From Sulfurovum indicum (lineage in GTDB: Bacteria; Campylobacterota; Campylobacteria; Campylobacterales; Sulfurovaceae), in assembly GCF_014931715.1 (NCBI RefSeq), contig NZ_CP063164.1, positions 1,116,001 through 1,180,000 on the forward strand: a stretch of DNA of 64,000 nucleotides, read 5' to 3'. The notes beneath the pieces were generated by a model that had not been told where the DNA came from, searched no databases, and saw only the letters and a program-made list of their open reading frames with translations. The position numbers and the translations under genes are program-made. Positions 51,906 to 61,356 of the stretch are shown piece by piece. Each line of letters starts with the position of its first letter. Position 1 is the first letter of the stretch.

Positions 51906-52007
51906 CTTAGGTATCGACATAAACTTTTTTCATTCTTCCTCCTTTTAAAAGTTTTTGTTGTATCGACTACCCTCGTACACTCCTATTTATAGCCGTCGGT
52001 ACCTAAG
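51906..52007 (-). ncRNA. Structured element with embedded 8-codon ORF
   Basis: A 13-bp inverted repeat (CTTAGGTACCGAC and GTCGATACCTAAG on the minus strand, one mismatch) encloses about 76 bases. Inside, AAACTTTT and AAAAGTTT can pair around a strong Shine-Dalgarno (AAAAGGAGG) and ATG. The ORF is MKKVYVDT (51907-51933), and its last codons form the 3' arm of the outer stem. It lies between two convergent genes, 11 bases after the stop of the cyclic-di-GMP protein. It could be an attenuator-like leader, a decayed gene start, or a mobile palindrome. Confidence 0.4.
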
Positions 52008-52018
52008 ATTAATATGCT

Positions 52019-54457
52019 CTACTTTTTCAAAAACAATTTTTCTATTTCATCTGCGACAACCGGTTTACAATAATAATACCCCTGCATATAATAATACCCG
52101 TATTCCATAAGAGATATTTTCTGCTTCTCCTCTTCAACTCCCTCGGCTACCACACTGATACCAAGACTCTCGGTAAGCGCAATAATTGCTTTGACTATAG
52201 CTACACTATCCGTGTTTTCCGGGATATGCTCTATAATAGAATGATCTATCTTGAGCATGGAAACCGGCAGACGCCTCAGATATGCCAAAGAGGAATACCC
52301 TGTACCAAAATCATCAATTGCAATTGTAATCCCCATATCATGAAGTATCTGAAGTTTCTTAATATACTCATCAGGTTTTGACATGACCTGCTCTTCACTG
52401 ATCTCAAGTATTAACCATGACGGAAGAAAACCGGTCTGGGCAATACACTCTTCCAGAGTACGTATAAAATCACTGCTGTTTAACTGACGTATTACAAGAT
52501 TCAGTCCAAGGCGTCCGGGATTCAACCCCTCTTCATACCATTGTACAAACTGTTCCATTGCCGTTCTCATCACCCATCTGTCTATTTTCAGAATAAGTTC
52601 ATTCTCTTCGGCAAGCGGGATGAACTGATCAGGCAAAAGCAGACCGAGCTTTGGATGTTCCCACCGGATCAGTGCTTCCAAACCGCTGATCTCTCCTGTG
52701 CGTGTATCAAATTGCGGCTGATAATAGAGTCTGAACTCTTTATTCTCCAATGCCTGCTGTAAATTCTCCTCCATAACAAGACGCTCGAAGGCAAGTGTAG
52801 TCATCTCTTTGGAGTAGAACCGGTAGCTGTTACGGCCTTCCTCTTTTGCCTGATACATTGCAGTATCGGCATACTTGACCAGTTCATTCGGGTCATCTGT
52901 ATCCTGCGGACAGATACTGATCCCCATACTTCCTGTAAGACGGAGCGTATGCCCATCAAGATCCATCGGCTGACTGAGTACCTTCTGTATCTTGTCCGCA
53001 AGAAAATAGATATCCTGCATTCTTTGGATATCTTCCATAATAATGGTAAATTCATCACCCCCGAGTCTTGTAAGTGTATCTTCATGCCGTAAACTGGCCT
53101 TAAGCCTTTGTGCAACAATCTTGAGTACTTTGTCACCGACCTGATGCCCCAATGAGTCATTGATGTTTTTAAAATGGTCCAAATCTATAAAGAAAAGCGC
53201 AAGTATAGTGTTATTTCGTTTGGTACGTTCGATACCGTGTGCAAGCCTGTCATTAAAGAGTGTACGGTTTGGAAGTCCCGTCAATGCATCATGGTGTGCC
53301 TGATAATAAAGCATATTTTTCTGTTCTATCAGTTTCTCCTGTGCTTTTTTCTTTTCCGAAATATCCCTTATAACCATATGCAGTACCTCTGAATCATTCA
53401 ATATGATCGGGGTAAGTATGATTTCCGAGAAAAAAGTATCACCATTTTTTTTAAGACTTTCCCACTCAAACTGATACCCCTGATGCTGTTTTGCCAGGGT
53501 GATCATCTCTTTCATTTTTTCAGATGATGGGATATTGTCTGACTGGAACCTTGGAGAAAAATCTTTCAATGTATGGTTCACAAGTTCTTTTTTGGAGGCA
53601 TAACCGAACATTTGAACCGCTTTCTCATTACACTCGAGCACTCTTTCCCCGCTTATGATCAATGTACCGTCAGCAGACTTCTCAAAGAGCGTTTCGAAGG
53701 TATCTTTTTGTTTCTGTATCACCGATGTTTTTGTCTTGATCTCATCTTTAAGGTGCTGTGTATAACGCTTCTCTTTCTTGCGCATACTCTGTAAAAGAAA
53801 ATAGATCAAAACCAGAAAGAGTATATAGATCACGCATGTAGTGATCACTGTATTACGAAAATCCGCATACAGAACATCAAAAAATTCATGCCTCTTGACT
53901 GTAATATTCATTATCCCACGCAACTCTCCAAGCTTATAGTCATAGGCACTGTCATACCTTTTTCGTATACTGGGAATTGTCTCTGTCCGTTTGCCATGAC
54001 ATTTCAAACAGGACGTTTTGGTATACAGCGGTTTTACATAATGGTACTTTCCATCCACCTGAACAAATTGTTCTTTCATGTCCGGATCAGTTTTGAAAAG
54101 ATCAATCATCTTCATTTCAAAAGCATTGGCTTTGTTCTCCGGGTTTCTTGGTCTGTCTGAGACTGTCCTGATAACGATATCCCCTTTAACACTCTTGGAA
54201 AAGTGCTTACTGATCTCCCTGATCGTTTTTACAGGTAGAAGATGGAGCGTTTGATCTGTTATATTGATATCATGTTTAAGGAATACATCCTGATATGTCT
54301 GTCTGAATGCCTCAATGAAATTTGCCAGGGATCTGCTCTCATTTTGAAGTATAAGATGCTTTGTATGTGAGATACGCTGGTACTGTTCATAGGTTTTATA
54401 CCCTATTGCAGCAAAAAGCAATAACGCAAAGATAGTGAAAAATTGCACTTTTCGCAT
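52019..54457 (-). CDS. Haem-domain (DUF3365) PAS-GGDEF-EAL cyclic-di-GMP protein
   Basis: 812 residues from ATG 54457, chosen for the AAGGAGG upstream. N-terminal membrane helix; periplasmic DUF3365/Tll0287-like domain with one haem c motif in TSCLKCHGKR; second helix (ITTCVIYILFLVLIYFLL); coiled coil; PAS (SADGTLIISGERVLECNEKA); GGDEF with intact RLGGDEF; and EAL with LEALIRWEHP and later DDFGTGYSSL. Both synthase and phosphodiesterase motifs look complete. The haem could sense redox state or NO, which is inference. Confidence 0.92.
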   Translation of the reverse strand: MRKVQFFTIFALLLFAAIGYKTYEQYQRISHTKHLILQNESRSLANFIEAFRQTYQDVFLKHDINITDQTLHLLPVKTIREISKHFSKSVKGDIVIRTVSDRPRNPENKANAFEMKMIDLFKTDPDMKEQFVQVDGKYHYVKPLYTKTSCLKCHGKRTETIPSIRKRYDSAYDYKLGELRGIMNITVKRHEFFDVLYADFRNTVITTCVIYILFLVLIYFLLQSMRKKEKRYTQHLKDEIKTKTSVIQKQKDTFETLFEKSADGTLIISGERVLECNEKAVQMFGYASKKELVNHTLKDFSPRFQSDNIPSSEKMKEMITLAKQHQGYQFEWESLKKNGDTFFSEIILTPIILNDSEVLHMVIRDISEKKKAQEKLIEQKNMLYYQAHHDALTGLPNRTLFNDRLAHGIERTKRNNTILALFFIDLDHFKNINDSLGHQVGDKVLKIVAQRLKASLRHEDTLTRLGGDEFTIIMEDIQRMQDIYFLADKIQKVLSQPMDLDGHTLRLTGSMGISICPQDTDDPNELVKYADTAMYQAKEEGRNSYRFYSKEMTTLAFERLVMEENLQQALENKEFRLYYQPQFDTRTGEISGLEALIRWEHPKLGLLLPDQFIPLAEENELILKIDRWVMRTAMEQFVQWYEEGLNPGRLGLNLVIRQLNSSDFIRTLEECIAQTGFLPSWLILEISEEQVMSKPDEYIKKLQILHDMGITIAIDDFGTGYSSLAYLRRLPVSMLKIDHSIIEHIPENTDSVAIVKAIIALTESLGISVVAEGVEEEKQKISLMEYGYYYMQGYYYCKPVVADEIEKLFLKK

Positions 54458-54786
54458 TACTGCCCTCCTTCTTGTTTTCATTATTAACAGGTTATTTATA
54501 ATTGTATCATAATTTAAAAGTCATCAGTATAATTTATTTTTTATTGAAAAACTATCTTTTCATAAAAAAACCTGCTATAATGCCGAACTTTTCTGCAAGA
54601 GTGTACTGAACACCTTTATTTGAGATAAAACTTATCTCCTCTATATTTCCACGAACAAAAACGTGTGACAAGTTTGGTATCGGTTGCATAAAAGAGGGTT
54701 TTAGACCTCGGGTACCATATGAAACAAAACTTCCTATGAATCGCAAGTCACCTACAACACCGACCATTTTAACATAAAGAAAACAT
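54458..54786. other. Intergenic region between divergent genes
   Basis: 329 bp between the cyclic-di-GMP gene and the helicase gene. A minus-strand frame of 71 codons (start ATG 54767, MVGVVGDLRFIGSFVSYGTR) is open across most of it, but it has no clear Shine-Dalgarno and no recognised similarity, so I do not call it. The -10-like TATAAT at 54574-54579 points right, about 210 bp before the helicase start, and could give a long leader, as is common for cold-shock-type DEAD-box genes. Confidence 0.4.
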
Positions 54787-56244
54787 ATGAAATTTACAGA
54801 TTTTAACCTCAAAGAGACCATTCAGGCAGCCGTAACAGAAGCTGGCTTTAAAGAACCAAGTCCGGTACAGAAAGAGGCCATTCCTCTCGTACTTGAAGGA
54901 CACGATATGATCGCACAGGCACAAACAGGAACAGGAAAGACCGCAGCATTCGGTCTGCCGATCATGAGTATGATGAAAGCCGATGGCAGCGTTGAAGGGC
55001 TTGTCATCGTTCCTACACGTGAACTTGCTATGCAGGTCAGTGATGAACTTTACCGTTTCGGGAAACTTTCCGGGCTGAAAACCGCTACTGTTTACGGTGG
55101 TACCGCCTATGGCAAACAGATCGAGCGTATCAGACAGGCTTCCATCATCGTAGCGACTCCCGGACGTCTTCAGGATCTTCTTATGAGCGGGAAAATAAAA
55201 CTCAATCCAAAATTCGTAGTACTCGATGAAGCTGATGAAATGCTTGATATGGGATTCCTTGACGAGATCAAGAATATCTTCACCTTCCTGCCAAAAGAGC
55301 GTCAGACATTGATGTTCTCTGCAACCATGCCCAAAGCCATCAGAAAACTGGCCGAAGAGATCCTTGAAAATCCCAAGACCGTCTCTATCACAAAAAGCGA
55401 AAGTACCAACTCCAAGATCACCCAGTACTACTATGTAGTTCAGGAGAGAGAAAGAGACGATGCCCTGGTCAGACTTATTGACTACAAGAACCCTGACAAG
55501 TGTATTATCTTCTGCCGTATGAAAAAAGAGGTCGACAGACTTGTCGCACACCTTACCGCCCAGGGATTCAAGGTAAGCGGTCTGCACGGAGATATGGAAC
55601 AGAAACAGAGAGAAGTAACCATCAGAGCATTCAAACAGGGAGGTGTAGACATCTTTGTGGCAACTGATGTTGCTGCACGTGGTCTCGATGTCAATGATGT
55701 AACCCATGTCTTCAACTACCATATTCCATTTGATTCCGAAAGTTATGTACACCGTATCGGACGTACAGGACGCGGCGGTAAGAGCGGTGAAGCGATCACA
55801 CTGGTAAGTCCTAACGAACTGCGTACCATCAAACGTATCGAAAAAGATGTCGGAGCAAAGCTGGTCACACAAGTCATTCCTACCCGTATCGAGGTACAGA
55901 ACAACCGTCAGGATGAGCTCATAGCGAAGATCGCAGAGACACAGATCACCGATAAAGCCATTGAACTGGTAAAAACCCTGCAGCATGATCTTGACATTGT
56001 TACCATCGCCCACCTGCTCGCATCAATGATACAGAATGAAAATACAGTCAAAGGCAAAGACATTATCGGTCTTGGACTCGAAGAGATCGAACTGCTCATT
56101 GAAAGAGCAATGCAGAACCGGGGCAATGACAGAGGCCGTAACCGCAGTGGTTACCGTGGAAACAGAAGAAGATCCGGAGGTGGTGACCGAAACAGACACG
56201 GAAAAAACGGACGCAACAGCAGAAATGGGGGCCATCGCTCTTAA
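54787..56244 (+). CDS. DEAD-box ATP-dependent RNA helicase
   Basis: 485 residues. Q motif PSPVQKEAIPLVLEGHD, motif I AQTGTGKTAAFG, Ia PTRELAMQV, motif II VLDEADEMLD, III SATMP, V ATDVAARGLDV, VI HRIGRTGRGG. The region after residue 390 and the Arg/Gly/Asn-rich tail (RNRSGYRGNRRRSGGG) resemble the DeaD/CsdA C-terminus, which anchors RNA. Probable role in ribosome assembly or mRNA decay. Confidence 0.93.
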   Translation: MKFTDFNLKETIQAAVTEAGFKEPSPVQKEAIPLVLEGHDMIAQAQTGTGKTAAFGLPIMSMMKADGSVEGLVIVPTRELAMQVSDELYRFGKLSGLKTATVYGGTAYGKQIERIRQASIIVATPGRLQDLLMSGKIKLNPKFVVLDEADEMLDMGFLDEIKNIFTFLPKERQTLMFSATMPKAIRKLAEEILENPKTVSITKSESTNSKITQYYYVVQERERDDALVRLIDYKNPDKCIIFCRMKKEVDRLVAHLTAQGFKVSGLHGDMEQKQREVTIRAFKQGGVDIFVATDVAARGLDVNDVTHVFNYHIPFDSESYVHRIGRTGRGGKSGEAITLVSPNELRTIKRIEKDVGAKLVTQVIPTRIEVQNNRQDELIAKIAETQITDKAIELVKTLQHDLDIVTIAHLLASMIQNENTVKGKDIIGLGLEEIELLIERAMQNRGNDRGRNRSGYRGNRRRSGGGDRNRHGKNGRNSRNGGHRS

Positions 56245-56393
56245 CAAACAGGCATAGGATATTCTCCTGTGCTCTCCTCTCTACACTCCTCCTACTATCT
56301 CCTACACATCACTGTCATGAATTTCTATTAGCTTCTCCTGGAAGAGTAATATTTTTAAAAATAATATTAATTATCCTTTAATACTTTTTATCA

Positions 56394-56399
56394 TATAAT
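56394..56399 (+). promoter_or_regulatory. -10 box upstream of the di-haem peroxidase gene
   Basis: TATAAT 31 bp before ATG 56430, with TAGGAGAAA as the ribosome-binding site. Upstream sequence is T/A-rich (TTTTTAAAAATAATATTAAT), without -35. Confidence 0.55.
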
Positions 56400-56429
56400 T
56401 ACAACATATTAAAATTATTAGGAGAAACG

Positions 56430-57452
56430 ATGAAACTACTACCGATGATAAGTGTGTCCATTTTGGCATCTTCATTACTGATTGGCTCAACAGATATTGC
56501 AGAAAAAGCATTAAAGGCCGGTCTCAGAGCGATACCTTCAGACCAGGCATCACTTTCCAAACTGATCGATCCAAACAGGACCATTACTCCCAAAAGAGTA
56601 GAACTTGGCAAAAAACTCTACTTTGAACCAAGACTTTCCAAAAGCGGGATCATCTCCTGTAATACCTGTCACAACCTCGGACTTGGCGGTACGGATGGTG
56701 TGCCTGCTGCAGTCGGACACCAATGGACGGCAAACCCGCACCATTTGAATTCACCGACAGTTTACAATGCCGTCTTCTTTAAAGCTCAGTTCTGGGACGG
56801 GAGAAGCCCACACCTTGAGGATCAGGCAAAAGGTCCGATGCAGGCAAGCCCTGAAATGGCTTCACCAAAGTCACTGGTAGAGGAGAGAATCAACTCCATA
56901 CCTGAGTATGTCGAAGCATTTAGAGACGCTTATGGGAAAGATGTAAAGATAGATTTTGAAAAAATCACATCCACAATCGGTATTTTTGAGAGAACACTTG
57001 TCACACCGTCACGATTTGATGACTTTCTAAACGGTCAGAAAGATGCATTGACCGACGCTGAAAAGGAGGGGCTCAATCTCTTTATAGACAAAGGTTGTGC
57101 AAGCTGTCATACAGGCGTGGCACTCGGTGGAACTATGCAGCCGTTTGAAATTGCTGCCAAATACAGGTTCGGGAATATAGGAGACTTCAAAGGTGATGAA
57201 AAGGGTATGGTGAAAACACCGACTCTTAGAAACATTACTGAAACTGCCCCCTACTTCCACAATGGTGCTATTTGGAATTTGGCAGATGCAGTCAAAGAGA
57301 TGGGAAGCACACAGCTTGGTATCACTATTTCAGATGAAGAAGCAGCGAAGATCGTTACCTTCTTTGGTGCATTGGAGGGCAGAAAACCTGAGATCGTATA
57401 TCCACAGCTTCCAAAAAGTACGCTCAAAACACCTAAACCGGATTTCAAATAG
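56430..57452 (+). CDS. Di-haem cytochrome c peroxidase
   Basis: 340 residues with signal peptide (1-18). Two haem c sites, SCNTCHNLG (about residue 74) and GCASCHTG (about 222), are followed by VKTPTLRNITETAPYFHNGA with the conserved ligand region. LGKKLYFEPRLS opens the peroxidase fold. It reduces periplasmic hydrogen peroxide with electrons from a c-type cytochrome. Its end overlaps the convergent cyclase gene by 8 bp. Confidence 0.93.
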   Translation: MKLLPMISVSILASSLLIGSTDIAEKALKAGLRAIPSDQASLSKLIDPNRTITPKRVELGKKLYFEPRLSKSGIISCNTCHNLGLGGTDGVPAAVGHQWTANPHHLNSPTVYNAVFFKAQFWDGRSPHLEDQAKGPMQASPEMASPKSLVEERINSIPEYVEAFRDAYGKDVKIDFEKITSTIGIFERTLVTPSRFDDFLNGQKDALTDAEKEGLNLFIDKGCASCHTGVALGGTMQPFEIAAKYRFGNIGDFKGDEKGMVKTPTLRNITETAPYFHNGAIWNLADAVKEMGSTQLGITISDEEAAKIVTFFGALEGRKPEIVYPQLPKSTLKTPKPDFK

Positions 57453-59160
57453 ACAGTCTAAGAGAAGGGTTTCCTTCTCTTATATCATATTTACTTACTC
57501 TGTTCCTTCCCTCTTTTTTCGCACGATAGAGTGCATCATCTGCATAAAGATATATCTGTTTCGCATTTTTAAGAATAAGCTCATCGGTACAATACATACC
57601 GATAGATACCGTTAAGTATTTACTGATTTTACTTCTTTTGTGCTCTATCTTCAAAGATTCGATGCTTTTCAGTATCTTCTCAGCATATACAGAAAGCTTT
57701 TGGGGACTGGTATTCGTACAAATAACAGCAAACTCCTCTCCTCCTATCCTAAAGGCCATATCATCCGGATGTTCCAGTACATTCTTGAGTACATTGGCAA
57801 CTGCTCTCAACGCAACATCTCCGGAAATATGACCATAGGTATCATTATACTGTTTGAAGTAGTCGATATCTATCACAAACAAGCCGAGTGTTTTCTTTGT
57901 ATCACGGTGCACTTTAAGTTGTTTTTGCAACATCTGTTCAAAATAGCTTTTATTGTAAAGTGTGGTCATAGTATCGGTCAGAAGTATTGCATCTTTTCTC
58001 TGATTGGCCTCCTCAAGGATCTTGATACGGTGAGAGACCAGGATTGCCAGAAGGAGTGCTTCTATCATCGTACCGATTGCAATAGCATGAGATGTCAGGA
58101 AGTTGAATGCTATAATATTATTGTAATGCATCAGTGCGATCGAACTGAATATGATATAAAAAATATGGGCAACCAAAAAGTATTTTACCAGTGGTACTTT
58201 TTTAATAAGCAGCGACAACGCCACACCCAGCATAACGACCAGCATATAGATATAAATAAAGGATGTCACCTCAATCGCACGATAATAATCAAAAAAGCTA
58301 TAAATATAGGTTACACCAAAAACAGTGATGAGACTATTGAGCATAAAATTCTCTTTGGTATGTTTCGCAGAGGTGTTAAAAACAGACTTGACGAACAGTG
58401 CCAGAAATATAGGAGCAACTATGACAGTGGCATTCAGATAGAGTGTTATCTTGCCATAAAGATGAAAATAGTGTGAAACCATACCATAGCTATATGCAAT
58501 AAAAACAGAAGAGCTGATCAGGTAGAGACTGTAGTAGAGGTACTCTCTGTGTCTTGAAAAGAGAAAAAGTATAAGATAATATCCTGCAAGTGTAATAAGT
58601 ACGCTGGTGAGTGCAATAACCCACATAAATGTATGTACCAGATTCTCTTTTGCATGTTTATCGTCCAAAATCCTCAGATCAATGATCTGATAGGCCAGAA
58701 ATTTGGATCGTATATATACAGTCTGCTTTTCATGCGCCTCCAGTTTCACTTTGAATGAGGCGACAGCACCCTCCAAAAGATCTGTATTGACACAGTTTCG
58801 CGGTTGAAAACTGATCGTATCAAGAAGTCTCTCCTCTTCATCAAAGGCATAAAATGTTGTATTTGATGAATGAAAGACATAAATATCCTGTATAAAAAGT
58901 GTTTTTGGCTCTTCTGTTTTATTTTCCAGAATAATCTTAACCCATGTTGTATGGGCATTAATTCCCAAACTCAGCCGGTTCGGTCCCTCTATGAATGTTT
59001 CTTTTTTTATACTCTCAAGAGACATTTTCTCTGAGTGGTCAATAAAATAGTTGAGGGTAAATGTATTAAGATTAACACTCTCCCCCGTAATACGCACGAC
59101 TGCTTCAGCATAGAGCATAACTGTAGAGAGGAAAAGGAACAAACATACTTTTTTAATCAA
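57445..59160 (-). CDS. 7TMR-DISM diguanylate cyclase
   Basis: 571 residues from TTG 59160 (GAGGGA five bases upstream), which gives a clean signal peptide (IKKVCLFLFLSTVMLYAEA). A periplasmic 7TMR-DISMED2 beta domain of about 150 residues is followed by seven membrane helices (about 175-385) and a cytoplasmic GGDEF domain: LTDTMTTLYNKSYFEQML, IDIDYFKQYNDTYGHISGD, and RIGGEEF at the active site. It should make cyclic di-GMP in response to a bound extracellular ligand. An RxxD-type inhibitory site is not obvious. Confidence 0.9.
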   Translation of the reverse strand: MIKKVCLFLFLSTVMLYAEAVVRITGESVNLNTFTLNYFIDHSEKMSLESIKKETFIEGPNRLSLGINAHTTWVKIILENKTEEPKTLFIQDIYVFHSSNTTFYAFDEEERLLDTISFQPRNCVNTDLLEGAVASFKVKLEAHEKQTVYIRSKFLAYQIIDLRILDDKHAKENLVHTFMWVIALTSVLITLAGYYLILFLFSRHREYLYYSLYLISSSVFIAYSYGMVSHYFHLYGKITLYLNATVIVAPIFLALFVKSVFNTSAKHTKENFMLNSLITVFGVTYIYSFFDYYRAIEVTSFIYIYMLVVMLGVALSLLIKKVPLVKYFLVAHIFYIIFSSIALMHYNNIIAFNFLTSHAIAIGTMIEALLLAILVSHRIKILEEANQRKDAILLTDTMTTLYNKSYFEQMLQKQLKVHRDTKKTLGLFVIDIDYFKQYNDTYGHISGDVALRAVANVLKNVLEHPDDMAFRIGGEEFAVICTNTSPQKLSVYAEKILKSIESLKIEHKRSKISKYLTVSIGMYCTDELILKNAKQIYLYADDALYRAKKEGRNRVSKYDIREGNPSLRLSI

Positions 59161-59318
59161 AACTTCCCTCTCTTTTTCCAGGTTTGTAGTTCTTAGCATA
59201 GCATAAAATCTTTTGCTGGTACAACATTCATTGAATTTTTGATATGATTATCTCCAGCATCACTGTATGAGTGAGAAAAGTGCTCAGCTGATGCAGCAAT
59301 CATCGACAAGGTTCTGAC

Positions 59319-60506
59319 ATGCACATGAAATTCAATGAGAAAGCAGAGGAGAATTACTTCTTTTCACAACCCCATCAACCTTTTTTCGTTTTAGCTTTTA
59401 TCAACGCTATTGCTACTATGCTTCTTTTTATGCTCTCATTTAAAAGTGTTGTACATTTAGAAGTTTCAGCCGCTGCTTTTCACAGTTACAGCATGCTATA
59501 CCTGCTGTTTACACCTGCATTCACGGCATTCTTGTTTACAACTTTTCCGAAATTTACTTCCACTCCGCCCATATCTAAAAAAAACTATATGCAGGTATTT
59601 GCTCTTTTCTGCCTCGGTACGGTACTGTTCGTAGCAGGCAGCATCACTTCTCCTCTCTTCTTGCATATAGGTATGGTCACCCTTTTGCTTGGGCATACTA
59701 TGATATTCCGTATGCTTTACAATATCTACAAAACAACAACCATCTCTGATACACATGATATATTCTGGATACTCTCTGCCATGGGATGGGGACTTTTATC
59801 CCATTTCCTATTCATCGCAGCTTCACTTTTCTATACACCGCTGATGGGAGTTGCAATAGAGATCGGTACCTATCTCTACCTCTTTCTGCTTACCTTCTCT
59901 GTCGCACAACGCATGGTTCCTTTCTTCTCCCACTGTATGCATGAGAAGAACATAAACTTGCTAAAGACAGTATTTGTGCTGCTTGCAGTACGTCTATTTC
60001 TTGAAACCGTCTATACCGGCAGTGCATTTGCAGTTGACCTGGCACTTGCCTATATCATAGGAAAGGAGATACTCTCATGGAAGCTCCCTTTTCCAAACCC
60101 CAATCCCCTCCTCTGGATATTACATCTTTCACTCTACTGGATACCTGTGGCTTTCATCTTCGGCGCTATGTCAAACCTGACAGCACTCATCGGCAACAGA
60201 AGCTTCCTTTTCCTTGATACACACGTCCTTATGCTTGGTTTCGTCTTTACAATACTGATCGGGTTCGGAACCCGTGTAACCATAGGACACTCGGGTAATC
60301 TAATGCAGGCAGGAGTGTGGGAAAAGGTACTGTTTAACTGGACACAGGTTGTCGTAGTCATGCGCCTGTTTGTCTCTATGGCTGCTGCTTTCGGATGGGA
60401 TTTTATGATACTTTTTGATATCTCCGCAACAGTATGGATGATCATGTTCATCCTCTGGGGAATACGTTTCTTCCCTCTACTTATCAAGGGAAAAAAGCTC
60501 AATTAA
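59319..60506 (+). CDS. NnrS family membrane protein
   Basis: 395 residues with about 12 membrane helices. The family signature HVLMLGFVFTILIGFGTRVTIGHSG occurs in the last third, and FTTFPKFTSTPPISK in the first loop. NnrS is a haem- and copper-containing membrane protein linked to tolerance of nitric oxide and to denitrification. AAGG is seven bases before ATG 59319. It is divergent from the DISM diguanylate cyclase. Confidence 0.9.
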   Translation: MHMKFNEKAEENYFFSQPHQPFFVLAFINAIATMLLFMLSFKSVVHLEVSAAAFHSYSMLYLLFTPAFTAFLFTTFPKFTSTPPISKKNYMQVFALFCLGTVLFVAGSITSPLFLHIGMVTLLLGHTMIFRMLYNIYKTTTISDTHDIFWILSAMGWGLLSHFLFIAASLFYTPLMGVAIEIGTYLYLFLLTFSVAQRMVPFFSHCMHEKNINLLKTVFVLLAVRLFLETVYTGSAFAVDLALAYIIGKEILSWKLPFPNPNPLLWILHLSLYWIPVAFIFGAMSNLTALIGNRSFLFLDTHVLMLGFVFTILIGFGTRVTIGHSGNLMQAGVWEKVLFNWTQVVVVMRLFVSMAAAFGWDFMILFDISATVWMIMFILWGIRFFPLLIKGKKLN

Positions 60507-60581
60507 GAAAGGGGGGATCAAAATAGACCCTGTATTATTCAGAATTAACCGCAAAGATCCAAAATAAGCTCTCACCTATGG

Positions 60582-60587
60582 TATAAT
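60582..60587 (+). promoter_or_regulatory. -10 box immediately upstream of the 250-aa exported protein
   Basis: TATAAT is followed by seven bases (CCCACTT) and then ATG 60595, with no Shine-Dalgarno between. Transcription from this box would begin at or near the start codon, a leaderless mRNA. Confidence 0.5.
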
Positions 60588-60594
60588 CCCACTT

Positions 60595-61347
60595 ATGAAA
60601 AAGATATTGCTATCCATCCTTTTATCGACCCTTCTCTTTGCAGCAACCCCTGAACAGGTAGACCGCTATCTAAGCATCTCCAATGCCGATGAACAGCTTG
60701 TGGAGCTTGAGACACAGTTTAGCCGTATGCAGACCAACCTGAACAGTATCAGCAAAGAGGAGGATACCCAAAGCTACGATATGCAGCTTCTTTCCATCCG
60801 CTTCAAAGAGTATCTGCAGAAACACCTCAGTGAAGATGAGATGGATGAGATACTTAATCTCTATAAAAATGTCATACTCCTACAGTTCGTCTCTGCCACT
60901 GCTGAAGAGGTATCCGATCCCAAAGAGGCAGAAGCCTATGTAAAAAAGCTAGAAACAGACCCTGAGTCACATATGCGCATTGAGCTTGTTAAAAAGATCT
61001 CTCATGAAATGTATGACAAAGAGTCAATGGTACTGATGTTCGATAATCTTATGAAGCCCCTGCTGGAAAATGCACAGGGAGGTGACAAGCTTGACCCTGA
61101 AATGCTCAAAAAGAGCCGTGAAGCGTACGTCAAACGTATGATCGAAGAGACAGAGAACGAAACACTCTATGCAACCAGAGACTTTACCTTCGAAGAACTC
61201 GAAGCACTTGAAAAGATCGCCAGAGAGCCGGTCATTGATAAAGAGAGCAAAGCTGTATTTGGTGCAACTGCCTACGCTCTTGAAGAGTTCTTTCTCTCTC
61301 TTGCCAAGCGCTATGATATAAAAAAACATCAACCGGGCAACCACTAA
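60595..61347 (+). CDS. Exported helical protein (DUF2059-like)
   Basis: 250 residues with signal peptide (KKILLSILLSTLLFAAT). The mature protein is almost wholly helical and acidic: QVDRYLSISNADEQLVELET, then FTFEELEALEKIAREPVIDK near the C-terminus, which resembles DUF2059 proteins (ending with a helix around TYTFEELKALIAFYESP). Periplasmic. Function unknown. It is 9 bp before the HAD gene. Confidence 0.65.
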   Translation: MKKILLSILLSTLLFAATPEQVDRYLSISNADEQLVELETQFSRMQTNLNSISKEEDTQSYDMQLLSIRFKEYLQKHLSEDEMDEILNLYKNVILLQFVSATAEEVSDPKEAEAYVKKLETDPESHMRIELVKKISHEMYDKESMVLMFDNLMKPLLENAQGGDKLDPEMLKKSREAYVKRMIEETENETLYATRDFTFEELEALEKIAREPVIDKESKAVFGATAYALEEFFLSLAKRYDIKKHQPGNH

Positions 61348-61356
61348 AGAGCATTT

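Noticed and set aside
54552-54767. 71-codon minus-strand ORF between two divergent genes
   Set aside because: It lacks a Shine-Dalgarno and recognisable similarity, and lies in the probable promoter/leader region of the helicase. It is mentioned in the intergenic entry only.
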